Below are positions 25,153 through 37,246 of a stretch of 64,000 bases of DNA, in pieces (position 1 is the first letter of the stretch; the number at the start of each line of letters is the position of its first letter). Source of the DNA: Irpex lacteus. Its lineage: Eukaryota; Basidiomycota; Agaricomycetes; Polyporales; Irpicaceae. The notes beneath the pieces are model-generated. The model saw only the letters and a list, made by a program, of their open reading frames with translations, made no database searches and was not told where the DNA came from. Position numbers and translations under genes: made by a program. The stretch covers positions 1,054,001-1,118,000 of the forward strand of contig MQVO02000008.1 in assembly GCA_001986395.2 (NCBI GenBank). The letters run 5' to 3'.

Positions 25153-26910
25153 TCAGCAGCTGGAGATGTCAAATTGGAGACTCACATGCTTCTTGTCGGA
25201 CTCTAGTCCGTGTCCATATCCGAGGTGCGCATCCATGACCTCCGATATTCCGGTGAAATTTTCCGATGAGATATCTGTCACTTGGGCGGAAGTAGGCAAG
25301 ATCGCAAGGTCAGGCTCGCTTTCCTCGTCGTTGACGTAATTCCTGCTAAGCTGCAGGGATTGGCCCATATTCCCCACAAAGCGCAGACTGCGTGTCCTGC
25401 TACTGAATATATAGTCGGAGCCTGCCGCAGGTTCAACTTGACGGAGGCTGAGGATGAAGTGGCATACAATCATGGGTGGTAAGCTGCAGGCGTAGTTAAT
25501 GAGTGAGCTGATAATATTCATAGAAGGGTCACATACATGTTAAAAAACGGTTCTACGGCATCCAATGGGAGGAGCGCTGCCTGTGTTGCGACAAATACAG
25601 CGATCAGTTGCTTAGGCATGTCGCACAGCACATAGAAAACTTACAATATTGTTTGCGGTAAGTTCGAGAACATTAACAATCAGTAGGACACTAGCGCAAT
25701 TATCAGTAGAAAATAATGAATTAGCAACAATGCACGAGGTACTAGGATAACGCACAAGAAGTAGATTGTTCCTGTGAAGATAACAATCAGTAAATGGAGC
25801 AGACGTACGCCGAGGTGATCCATCGCACCATCACGAAAGAGAACTGTTGCAATGTGTGCTCCAATGCCGAATTTGCGTGCTTCTCGATAAACATGAGCCG
25901 TTTTCGTCCAGGTGACTGCCAAGACGAGCACGTCGCCGACAATGACCGAAATACGCGTGGCCAGTGTCACTGTCAATTCTAGATATTAGTCTAACAACCA
26001 CCAAATTGGAGCCACACACCCACATCTGTAAGCAGGTAAGTTCAAGTTTTGGGCCTCATAAGCGATACTTACGACAAGAGGAGACCGTTTGACATGGCCG
26101 GAACCACTAAGCATATCTCGGCGTCTTCGTACACAGAGCTGGTTATAATAAGCAACTTTGGGCCATTGATTACGATTCAGTATCTTCTGCCTGCATTCGA
26201 GGTACTCACCATGTTCGTAGCGAAGGGAACGAGGTTCAACGAGAAAACAATGCCAGCGAAGAGATATTTGCCGTCCAATAGTGCGTAGACCCGCAATGCG
26301 GAGAACCCTGCATCGAGAATTCGCATATCAGTCGGCTGGTCGGAAGTTTATTCGCGATGCGGTCCTACACTCACATGCGAGGCAGAGAAATTGGACCAAT
26401 ACGAGGGTCTGATCGATGTATGTGCCAAGTTTGCAGCTGACATTATATTCAAATGTCAGGTTTTCCATCTGCCAGATTGCTAGACGTAGTGAGAGCGCAC
26501 CTCTATCGGAGTCCAATCACCAATAGCCCATCAATTACTATTTGAAACAGAGGTTTAGGACTCGACTCACCGCGCCATTCCATGCCGGACTTAGGAGGAT
26601 GATCTGATCGACAAGTATACTATAGCGCGTGAGCACATACAACCAGGTTGTTGCAGTCCACTTTCGTTGCCATATAACATGTACTTCTTGAGATATTGTG
26701 ATGGCACAGTCGTACAAAAACAAGACTGGCAGTGATGCGAATGATGAAGAGTCAGAAAGTGGTGCATTAAATCCAGAGATATGAGACTTGCCTTCGGCGG
26801 ATTGGCTACTGTAGATGGACACAAGCCTGGTCATGGCATCTCGATTAGCAGCGCATTATCGTGCGGTTTGGGCTAGCGTACTCTTCTTGCAACTGTGCAA
26901 CGGAGGCCAT
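25153..26910 (-). CDS. DUF6533 seven-helix protein, copy 8
   Basis: Exon 1 starts at 26,910 (MASVAQLQEE). Exon 2 ends GAAG with a GC donor (GCAAGT, from 26,791). The core (about 26,570-26,730) reads FLYDCAITISQEVHVIWQRKW and TWLYVLTRYSILVDQ. Then come ALRVYALLDGKYLFAGIVFS (about 26,210-26,310) and ISVIVGDVLVLAVTWTKTA with IATVLFRDG (about 25,820-25,980). The tail exon (about 25,185-25,490) reads CHFILSLRQVEPAAG and RFVGNMGQSLQLS. Its acidic run is weaker than in other copies. A GTGAGT donor after KKH near 25,184 points to another small exon; 25,153 is the read-through stop. Confidence 0.82.
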
Positions 26911-29900
26911 GTGAGCATGTGTGTGGAGACGGCTAAGTTTACAAGGTATTTCAGTAGTGCAGTGTGAGGGCTTGAGTGTTAGCGGTAGTAGAAGAGGAAA
27001 CTAGGAATATTATGAGTAAACTAGAATATCTCACCTTGTTATATTTCATCCTCTTGTCTATTCCCATCCTTATTATTACTTAAGCTCGGCGAGATCCATC
27101 TGAAGGTCATGGGAGAGACGGTGACCCCAACTGAACAGAGAATTCGATGCCAGGGGAGAGTCAATTGAGACGTCTTTGTCATAGGGAGATTGCATCGAAA
27201 CGGAACTGAGTTTAGAACCATGCCCGCACCTACGTAGCTCCGTCGAAAATACACGGTGGTGTAAGGTTAATAAAGGTCGCCGCTATCGCAGTTGTCCAAT
27301 CTTACGACCACTCACCGGCAGACGACCAATGTTAGGACTTCAAGTTCTTGATTATCTTGTTATGAGAAAATTTGATTGGTTGAAAGCACGAAGTGACGCA
27401 CGTTAGTACTCTTCTGGACTCCCCCCTCATTCATAGTTTGCGTCGTACAATTGTGTTCAGCGCGAATAGTTCTGACGGAAAGAAGCGACAATTCCAGGAG
27501 GACGACATCATGGGCTCTTTTTTCTTCCCATTGCAAAGCGCACAGTACGGTATGCTCCGCTCCGTAGTAAACTTATCAAGTGCAGTTTCTTGAGGTTGCC
27601 GTTGATTGTAGTATACATCTCGCAATAAAAATAGAGCCTCAGTTGCAGATATTCGATAAAGAAGCTGTCAGTGAGTGAGTTGAACACGATGGGCGAAGCA
27701 CTCACAATTCCTTCATCAGGCCTCAGGGATCATCAATTCTTGTGTGATCCCATCCATGTAGCGAAAGCAACCTTCGTCTGAGTTAGTGGCGTACTGAGGT
27801 CATTGAAACGACGGTGGAACTCGTAGCAACGCCGGACTTGGTAAATTCGATATTTGAGTCGCGCTCGATTTACAGGACTGGTCCATACAGTTTCCTGCGG
27901 GGCTCGTGTAACCCAGATCAACCACAAGTCAGTGTGCCAGTGATAGTCATATGAATTGAATCTACCTTTCTGCTTTAGATAATCAATCGACATACATCTG
28001 TGCTCGATTGAACCGTCCAGAGTTGCGACGATGCACACCAATTGTGAGAGCACAAAATGCCTAAAGAAGTTGAGGGACGATGATAGGTGTAAGAGTCGGT
28101 CGCTCAAGCAATATATCATCAATGCACGGCGTACCATGGTGCTACATTCTTCATCAGGAAGAACGGAGAAGATGATAGATATCACCGTATCCCCTGATAC
28201 ACTGCAATGTAGAGCTTATTTCGATGCGCGGTGCCTTGAACACATAGCTGAAATAGTGAGGCGGTCAAAGCATGATCAGTGTATCCCGAGTGCATCTCGC
28301 AACTCAATGCACTCGGAATTGGCCATCAGAAAATGGTGCCTGAAGCAACGTACTCGAGGAGATTGTGTGCACTTGGATGAACCCACGGAGACGAATGATA
28401 TACGGCGATACCTTTGGCGAGCACGGACTGTAATATTTGATGTGATAGCTGATGCCAGTCGTCAGATATTCCCAGTCATGGGTTTAATTATACGTGTTCG
28501 TGCACGTTAAGTACAAGCTCAACCTGCAATTCAAAAGCAGGGAAGTTGAAGCCTGCGTCTGCACTGAGCGGCCACTTGCGTTTCATTTGCCAGAAAGGCG
28601 ACACCCTGAAAGGGGTATAGACATGGAAGTTATACATTGCAAAGAGGTTGCAATGAGTGCCAAAAATGCTTACGTGGCAACAGCCTGAGTGTTTCATTGG
28701 AGTAGATTGTCAGCAATGGAACCTCGAGATGCCACTGAACTCGCGTACCTCTCTGAAGTTTGAGTTCAAGATAATCCAGGACTGCATGTGGTGGGATTAT
28801 CACTTACGCTAAATTGTATAGTCCTAGAGTCCCATTAACACTACCTGAAGCATCATAGTCTCTATGAGCATGGGTGTTTGATTCGTAGCTTGCCAGGGGA
28901 TCTTGCAAAGTTCGACCAGCCTTACGTAATACGCTGATAGACGCTGGAGAGACGCTCAGATCTACAGATTGGGAACATGGCCATGACCTGCCGCGGCCGC
29001 CTTCGACCACAACGTTCATGCCTTCAACTCGTTTGAAAGTCAAAAGACCTGGAATCAATTCTCTTCCCAAGATGGAAGAGTACATAAACCGTGACACAAG
29101 CTCTCCCCGCTTCTAGTACACAAAGCCAAGGTTTGTCGTAGCCACATCATTCCGAGCACCAGAGTAGCTAAAGGCGTATCATAGAGCTGAATGCCATGTT
29201 TTCTGTCTGTCAGTTTTTATATATTCACGCACAGGCGATTAAGCTGATTGCGCTATAGCCTATGGATTGAAGAGGGCTCCTTTGAACACGCTCATGGTAT
29301 GTCGCGTGGTGTATTGACCTTGATTGGCACAAGTCGTGGGTTTTGAACAGACTGGATATTCAAATACGAAGCAGCGACGAGGACCACTTGTTTCTCACTC
29401 GTTCTTCCCTGGCACCACATCACTTGCAAGCCGCATCACTCGCGAGTTACACTCTCTAAATCTCACCACTCCTTCGCTTTTTACGTCCTTTCTTGAGGCC
29501 GAAGGGCTACTTGGTACGACTATGAACTCGCGCTACGAATCATTACTTCCGTACAACCACAAAGTGCATGTAGGAAATGCGAGTAGGCAAGGTCTGGTGA
29601 AAGGGAACCCGGTGAGCCTGGACGTAGAGACGATCGATAGTGTGAGTGCTCATTACTGTTTCACTGTCTCATGAGGATACTCATGATTTATACTCGCATA
29701 GTATCAATGAAGTCATGCGTAAGGGCCCTGTCTTGGAGTTTCAAGACGAAAACTACACGAGAGCGCAGCCATTACGTGTCATGGACCGAGCTGTGACGAC
29801 GCGAAGTCTCTCTCGACGGATGCTGTTTGACCCAAAATAAGTGGTCGACGGTAGGGCCAGATGTAACCAATGCAGCCAGAGACGTATCAGCATAGGTCTG

Positions 29901-30404
29901 GACCGCGGCTGGGATACCATACAATACGTACGAAAGGTGAGCATCTGGCTATCTGGTACTTCTCTCGTCATTGGCTAGAGATGGCGTTCAGCATTTTATC
30001 TTCACCACCTTGGCAGTTGAAAGACAGCACGTCGCCCATCGTCTCACATCGTTTGCAGTGATGGTCTCTACGCTCGTGGATAGACAGAGCCCGTTTACTG
30101 TGCTCTTGCCGTGCGTGCAGTATTCCATCACTGTTGGTGAATGCACATTTCCTGGCCACCGTCACGAATTTCAACCCCTTATTCTCGGACCGAAGCCCTC
30201 TTTTGCGCTTAGCGAATGTCGTAGCTCGTCTTCTGACCTCGAGAGTCCACCCTTACAACGGACGTCGAGCTGACCTCAACGCCGTCGCCAATGTATCCGC
30301 AATGCTTAGACATCGATGTATGTACTGGGACCCTGATTAGTGCCATGAGAGGTCAGTGTCCATACTACTGCGACAGCGTTTACGGCTTGAGGCCATAAGA
30401 GAGG
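26911..30404. other. Largest gap in the array, possible gene remnants
   Basis: No intact gene was recognised. On the minus strand around 27,540-27,650 a frame reads ALFLLRDVYYNQRQPQETA and can be laid loosely against the DUF6533 core (ALFLYDSLITLSQEVD), which may be a dead copy. Open frames at 28,031-28,510 (+) and 29,324-29,674 (+) have no motif I know. Confidence 0.35.
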
Positions 30405-32121
30405 CTATGGACTCACTTGCTCTACGTCAAGGTCGACGCTATACCTGTTTCTGGTGCTTTGCTGATTCCCCTCACCCTCAGCCACCTCGGCGACAATTTC
30501 TGGAGTGACATTGAGGTCAGCTGAATTTCCAAGGACATTTTCGTCACTGCCGTCCCCTTCACCCCCTCCTCCAAACTGCAGTGACTGTCCCATATTCCCA
30601 ACAAAGCGAAGACTTTGTGATTGATTACCAGATGCCCAGGACCTTCCCGCAGGTTCGATTTGACGCAGGTTGAGAATAAAGCGATAGACAATCAAGGATG
30701 GTAGACTGCAGATACTGTGTGTAAGTGACACGAGAAAGACGTCAAGGGGACCACGAACACATCAAAAAATGGTTGTATGAGCTCCAATGCAAACAGAACT
30801 GACTAGATAGAGGCGAATGAGGTTATCTTTCGGCACATATAGTAAAGGTAAAACTTACAACTTGAACATCAAGCACTTGAAGGATGTTGATAGTAAGCAG
30901 AATACTACGGGTAAATTGATAAGTGTCATGCGACGACTTGATGATCGTACACCGTCCGTCATGAAATACAACCAATACGCACAGGAAGTAGATTGTTCCT
31001 GTAAATTTCATTATCAGTAAATGAGGATTACACTTCGTCTATCAAGTGGTTCATCGCACCATCACGAAAGAGCATCGTTGCGAGAGGAGATTTAATACCC
31101 AGATGGCGCGCTTCTCGGTATGTTTGAACTGTCTTCGTCCAGGTGACCACTAAGACAAGCACGTCTCCAAGAATGACGCAAATACGTGTGATCAACGACA
31201 CTGTTCAGTTTCAGCTATAGATAGAATGAATGCTGGTCTGAAACTAGACACTCACACCTACGAATAATCATGAGTTTTAATACACAGTTCAACACCCAGG
31301 CTACTTGATACTTACGATAAGAGGATATTGGTGGGCATTCCTGGAATAGCCGTGCATCCCTTAGGGTCTGCGAACGTGGTACTGGTGGAGAAGTTGAACT
31401 GGGCAACTGTATGTATTTCAGCGTTTTCCATTCTTGATACTCACCACGTTTGTAGCCAAGGGCACTATATTCAGCAGGAATACTATACTAGCCACGAGAT
31501 ATTTGCCATCCAACAATGCGTAGACGCGCAGAGTGGAGAACCCTGCATTGATAATTTTTGAGTCAGCCCGATGTGCATGGTTTACTTATCTGCGGTGCAG
31601 TGAGATACCCACCTGCAAGACACAGAAACTGTATCAAGTCAACGGCTTGATTGATGTGCACACCTGCTTTGCAGCTATAGCGATATCGGAGCTTAATCTC
31701 TCAACGACAGACGTTTAGGAACGGAAGAGCATACCCCTGTACCACTTTCAACATCAGCGCATATTCAGAGACGTTAAACGCAACTTACCGCGGAACTCCA
31801 GACCGGAAGGGAGAGTACGACCTGATTCACGACTGTGCTATAGCGCGAGAGTGCATATATCCAAGTGGTCGTAGTCCAGTTCCGGTGCCATATCGCTTCT
31901 ACCTCCTGAGATAGAGTGATTACGCAATCAAACAAAAACCAAACTAGCATAGCATGCATCAGAGCTGGGTGGGAGCTTAAGGTAGTACGCTTGTAACTTG
32001 CCATGAACAGAGATGACGATGTAATTGCTTAGAAGCCTATAGATGTGCTTTAGCACCAGATTATAATGTTGTTTCGCACTCGCAAAACCTACCTTTGTTG
32101 AAGATCGTCAATGGAATACAT
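30405..32121 (-). CDS. DUF6533 seven-helix protein, copy 9
   Basis: Exon 1 starts at 32,121 (MYSIDDLQQ, donor GTAGGT). The exon 2 donor is GC (CATG then GCAAGT at 32,001). The core (about 31,795-31,950) reads WFLFDCVITLSQEVEAIWHR and TWIYALSRYSTVVNQ. It is followed by LRVYALLDGKYLVASIVFLL (about 31,440-31,550) and ICVILGDVLVLVVTWTKTVQ with IKSPLATMLFRDG (about 31,050-31,205). The tail exon (about 30,417-30,710) reads YRFILNLRQIEPAG and RFVGNMGQSLQ, then GGGGEGDGSDE. A GTGAGT donor follows VEQ near 30,417; the next acceptor (TCGCAG) would be followed directly by TAG. Confidence 0.82.
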
Positions 32122-32237
32122 GAATACTTGAGGTAGCCTGGCGATGCGTACGATGTATCTCAGCAGTCGGCGGCTTACAGTAACTGAAGAGAGGGTGGGA
32201 TCTTTACTCGCAAGGTTAATCTTTCGCGCCGCAGCTT

Positions 32238-32243
32238 TTTATA
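32238..32243 (-). promoter_or_regulatory. TATA box of copy 9
   Basis: TATAAA on the minus strand (in GATATAAAAAGC) lies 117 bp upstream of the start at 32,121. Confidence 0.5.
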
Positions 32244-33157
32244 TCACAGTTTGCGCGCGTTGATCTCTTTCCAAGAAGCTTCGTCCAATCCAAGGACTAA
32301 TTAGTTGCTAGCCTTGGGAGTGAACGAATCAGCCGGTACCAGTGATGCATCGACTGAGATATTTTGGAACCGAAAGAGGGAAGCAGAGCAAGACGAAGCC
32401 AGAAGCATGTACGTCTCCCTGATACGAAGTCTAGTCTCCTAGAGACCTTACACTGTCATAGGATATCAATTTCATATCAGACGTGGGTATGAATGGATGT
32501 AGTATGAACTAAGACCGTGAACTTACGATTTGGCGAATGAGGTGACAGTAGCTCGCTAGCCTGTCCAAGTTCCATTCGATATCATCCAAAGAGGCTTAAG
32601 ACCACGTGTGTCAGGCCACAATAGCGCATGGCAAGTTCGCTCGAGCCCAAGACCGTAATACCTCAGTTGCATAGATCTTCACAAATCTGCGAGTGGTGAG
32701 TATAGTGGAAGCACTCACTATAGTACTGACACAGTCACGGTTGCATGGCTGTTAGTTCAGTGGCTCCTTTTGAAGCAGGGAAGGTGCGGGGATACCACCA
32801 AGATGTGATTGTGTGATCATCAACAGAACAGGGCTTTTTCGGCGATGGAGATTGCAGAGGGAGAGGCAAGAAGATAAACACCGAACAGACCCATGTGCTC
32901 AGACCGACATGATAGACCGTCGATAGGGACGGCTACCAGTGCCTGAAACCTATAGCATGAATTCCAGGCATTCAATGCATGAGTTACACAGGAGTCACCG
33001 TGAGCGAGATGATGCATCGATGCCGATGATGTCGAGTTACGCACCTCGTCGAGTCTCACCTCAGATGCGCAGCTCTGGAGTCTCCATAGTTGACTTTGTT
33101 CGAGCACCTATCCAATCATGCGAGAAGTACAGTATATTGGACGGAGCGAACCATATT

Positions 33158-33181
33158 GAAACTTGAAGCTTGAAGCTTGAA
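33158..33181. repeat. Short tandem repeat TTGAAGC
   Basis: Three successive TTGAAGC or TTGAAGG units are visible. It is a simple repeat with no assigned role. Confidence 0.6.
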
Positions 33182-34236
33182 GGTGGAGGCTGTATTCAAC
33201 CAGCATTTCCGGCGTTTCACTTCGATCTCAAAGCGCCGGCAGCCTGGCACGAGTACTACAAGCACGACCAAGTTTCGACACTTATCACACTGCAACCACC
33301 ATCGCTGCCTACGCTTGCGTTCAGCTAGGTTAGAAGGCCCGAAATTGATTTTATTGTCAATCATCTGCCAATTATCGTCGACCGACGGAAGTGCTGGCAT
33401 TCAGTCGAGTCGAAGGTTTGTGGTAAGTACTCATTTCAACCCGAGAAGCTGAAGGCTAAAGGCATGCTTTAGACCTATATGTCGTGGGCAATGATTATTT
33501 GAACGCTTTCATGGGCGAGTGACGAGGTGACCGTCGCTTCTCGCTACTATCCTGGGCTTGTAAGTATCAAGGGGCTGTGGTACCACCGGTTTTTTACGGG
33601 CCGTCCTACAATTGGCTCGCAGGTCACACTTACAGCGTAATTTTCATGGAGCCAGGTTGTCAGCAATGGAGTGCTTGAGGGGCAGGCAGGACGTACCTCG
33701 TAACATGCCAGGATCAGTTACGTCTGTGTGAGCACGGGTTAGAGTGACATATGTCTGGAGCATCAACGCTCACTGCTGTATGCAATCTTCAAGCCTCATG
33801 GCTCATTAGATATTTGATTGGTAACCTGGAGATGTATACTCACGGTAGACGCGCAACAAGTTACGGGACCAACAGCAACGTCCCACGAGGGTTCCACCTC
33901 GTCACTATCATCACCAGCACTGCAGACTTTGCATTTTGTGAAAATACGACTGCTTATAAAACAAACCCTGCGCTTCTCTTTGATGACAGTACTTGAGTTG
34001 CCGACAAAACCTTTCATTCGCGACCGTGGTGCATAGACATTGAGGGATTCCACGTTCACGAAATAAGAAGTCTTGGGTTTCGCAGATTTCATTGAATTTT
34101 CCTCTCTAATTGGAGGCCTAAACATGTACGCGAACCTGTCATTGATGCATAAGAATTGTTGGTAAACTGTCACTATATTCAAGGCCAGGATTGCACCTGA
34201 ACCGAACATACCAGTCTAATGCTTCGATGAAAAAGG

Positions 34237-35898
34237 TCAGGCTGTCACCCCATCTGGCTCTATTCTATTTGTTGTTGGTGCAATTCCAGAAGTGAGCCCT
34301 TCTATGAGAGTACTTGTCTCCGTCCCGTACGTAGAGTGTTCGCCAAACTCTTCGTCTTCGTCTTCACTCGAGTCGATTTGCAGCGACTGACCCATGTTGC
34401 TGACGAAGTGTATGCTGACTGACTGAGTAGCGGAAATCGACGTGCCCTCAGCAGATGTAATGTGTCGCAAGTTCAGGATGAACCGACAGACGATGATCGG
34501 TGGCAACCTGTAAGTAAATGTCAGGAGGCTTAGGAAATCCTATCGTGATCTGAGGAACCACTTACACTGCGAAGAAGGACCCGAAAACGTCCATATTGAA
34601 TAAAATCGGCTACGGAAAGACGATGAGAGGGATTTCCGGCATCGCATGATGAGAGAACTGGGCTTACAACGTTGGCTCCTATGACTTCGAGAACGTTCAG
34701 CAAAAGAAGAATGCTATACAGCAGTCAAGATCAATGTTGACAAGTTGGGGTAATTTCGTTCAGAACGCACACAAAATAGATCGTTCCTACGAGCTTCCGT
34801 GTTAGCAAATGAACAAGAGATCATAGTGACTAAAACTGTCTTACCATCGCGAAAGAGCATTATCACGACAGGGGCTTGGATGTCCAATCGTTTCGCTTCC
34901 TTGTACGCTTGAGCCGTCCTCATCCAAGTGACCAATAACACGAGGATGTCGCCAATGATCACAGCGATACGCGTGACCAATGACACTGTTCACGCCAGGG
35001 CATCAACACTGGCCATGTTCGGGAGATAATTGATGCACTTACATCTACGAGTACGGATTAGTCGATGAATTTACGGTGATGGCATAGTTATACCACGTAC
35101 ATGAGGCTGACATCGTCAGAAACCGACGGATATAACGTGCAGATCTCCGAATCTTCCACCACTGCACTGGTTACGAAGATATACTGTTCCCGTTATGTCT
35201 CCCACTGTCGCTCAGTCGAGATAAGGCCGGCACTCACCATGTTTGTACCGAAAGGTACGAGGTTTAACAGGAGGACAAGACCTGCTACGAGGTATTTGCC
35301 GTTTAGCAGCGCATAGACTCGCATTGCAGAGAACACTAATCGAGAGGCTTTGAGTTAGTGCTGCATGCCATATTCGAGGGACGCTAGGTTACTCACATGC
35401 GAAGCATAAGAACTGGATCGACTGTAAGATATCATCCGTGTATATGATGGCCCTGCAGCTATTGGAACATTCAGGCCGGGATATCAACGGAACAACAACA
35501 CTGAGCATACCTCTGTAGAAACCACGGCATGAGAATATGAATTAAATCGAAAGTAGACACTGATAGCGGCGTACCTCGAGACCTCCCGGTGTAGGAGCCA
35601 GAACGAGTATATTATCTATGACTGCACTGTAGCGCGTGAACAAATACAGCCAGGTCATGAGAGACCGTTTTCGGCGCCATATGACATCCACTTCTTGTGA
35701 TAGGGCGATTAGACTTTCGTATAGATATAGACCTGGGCGAGTAATTCAGTCCACTGTATCACCAATAAGAAAAGAGCAGGCGTACTGTAGGCTGATGTAG
35801 CGAAGTAAGTTCCTATGAGCCTGAGCCATATCGTTCATTAGTGTTTAGATATAAGGCAAAGTGGCTTACTCCTGCTGAAGTTCGGAAATAGACGACAT
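34237..35898 (-). CDS. DUF6533 seven-helix protein, copy 10
   Basis: Exon 1 starts at 35,898 (MSSISELQQE, donor GTAAGC). Exon 2 reads LIGTYFATSAY and has a GT donor (GTACGC). The core (about 35,575-35,735) reads LYLYESLIALSQEVDVIWRR and TWLYLFTRYSAVIDN. Then come AMRVYALLNGKYLVAGLVLL (about 35,235-35,335) and IAVIIGDILVLLVTWMRTAQ with IQAPVVIMLFRDG (about 34,835-34,990). The tail exon (34,237 to about 34,510) reads CRFILNLRHITSAEG and HFVSNMGQSLQ, then SSEDEDEE. It is the last - strand member before unrelated genes begin. Confidence 0.82.
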
Positions 35899-36948
35899 TG
35901 AGATTGCGTATAACTGAGATAAGCTGTAGTGTAGAGTGATGGAGCGGCTTGATTAGGAGGCAAAGATGCGCAAACCGTAAATCATACCTGCATATTTATG
36001 TGTAATCAGTCAGTGTTCCAAGTACCTAGATCACGCACGAAGATCATCCTATTCTCTCAAGGTATTGAACAGCCATCCGAGAAGAACCTGCTGGTAGCAA
36101 TGGTCTACAATTACGGTGTGTCAGTGACTGCCACCGTAGCATCTGTAAGTGGATTCAAAATTGCGCAGGTTGATCATCAGTATAGAGAGCAGAGATGTGC
36201 GAGTTAGTTTGAGGAGAGGAAGATCGACAGTACATGGCCGGTCTATTCTATCATGGAGTCCATGATCCCATCCTGCGGGTAGTAAGACTACACATCACGC
36301 GCTGTAGAACGTCTCCGTGCACCGCCATCGGTCGATTCGCACCACGGCTTCTCGCAGCACATATCTACCTCAATGGCTCGAGAAGACACTGTTATCTGTT
36401 GGATGATCAATGAGAGACATTGGCTTTGATAAACGTACCAGTATCGTTAAGGTCTCGCGACGGTGGAGATGGAATGTTGCCGTGGCACTGTACTTATGAA
36501 GGCAACACAGCACCTCTATGTCTTTAGGCCCATAACGCACCGGCTGCTGGATACAGCCTTAGCTGTGACTTTGGAATCCAGAGTCTGCAGATCTTCGTCC
36601 ATAGGCCATGATCACAATTCCTGCATCGCCCGGACCCTCGCATCCGGAAGAGGAGCCGTCACGGTGGCCATTGGTAATCATCAACGACTTCGACCTATAT
36701 GTATGGACGAAGAAAGTCTAATCGGTCTCAGCGCGGGTTAATATCCACCGCAATCACTCACGATATGCGCGTGTCGATGAGTATTCGTCTCGAGCATCCC
36801 CATTTGTTGTGGCTGGCAGTGGCCACATCCTATTTGTATTTACAGTTAACACAGACCTACATGCGTGTAAGAACCAGTCTGGACTGCCGCAGAGGATTTA
36901 GAACGGTGTTCGTGAGTGTGAGACCGCATCTGAGTACACACCTCCATA

Positions 36949-36983
36949 ATTAAGCTTGGTCGTGCATCACGAACAAGCTTAAT
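36949..36983. repeat. 35-bp near-perfect palindrome
   Basis: The arms are ATTAAGCTTG and CAAGCTTAAT. Inside, after one mismatch (G opposite A), the stem continues TCGTG / CACGA around a CAT loop. It lies 264 bp upstream of the phosphatase start. It could be a hairpin, a binding site for a dimeric factor, or an excision scar. Confidence 0.7.
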
Positions 36984-37105
36984 GCAAGACGGCACTCCTA
37001 TCTTTGATCATGGGTTCAAAAGTGGAGAAGAAGTGCAGGGTCGCATTAGTGGCTGGTGGCTAGCGAACGAGCCAGGGCCAGGCTGTGCGCGGGGAATGAG
37101 CGGAG

Positions 37106-37115
37106 ATCACGTGAT
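37106..37115. promoter_or_regulatory. CACGTG palindrome upstream of the phosphatase gene
   Basis: ATCACGTGAT is a 10-bp perfect palindrome with the E-box core used by fungal bHLH factors of the Pho4/Cbf1 type. It is 132 bp upstream of the predicted start. Function is inferred only from the motif and position. Confidence 0.35.
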
Positions 37116-37246
37116 TACCCCGCACCCCGTGAAAATGCGGGAGATTTCATTCGTTGCCCTCAACCTCCTCCTCCCTCCCTGCTCGTCGTCGTTTCCGTCG
37201 TTGTCGCCGCTGTCGGGTGCACCGTCGACACACCGAGCTCGTTATC

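Larger units (their letters stand above)
32122..34236. other. Intergenic region between copies 9 and 10
   Basis: It holds the copy 9 promoter, a short tandem TTGAAGC at about 33,158-33,181, and a 137-codon minus-strand frame at 33,796-34,209. That frame contains KGFVGNSS, vaguely like the array tail motif RFVGNMG, and may be a relic. I cannot assign a gene. Confidence 0.35.
35899..37246. other. Region between the array and the phosphatase gene
   Basis: No gene was recognised. It holds a 35-bp near-perfect palindrome (36,949-36,983) and the presumed promoter of the + strand phosphatase gene with a CACGTG palindrome at 37,106-37,115. Confidence 0.4.

Noticed and set aside
28031..28510. 159-codon open frame on the + strand
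   Set aside because: No family motif, no fitting splice neighbours, overlapped by an equally long frame on the other strand.
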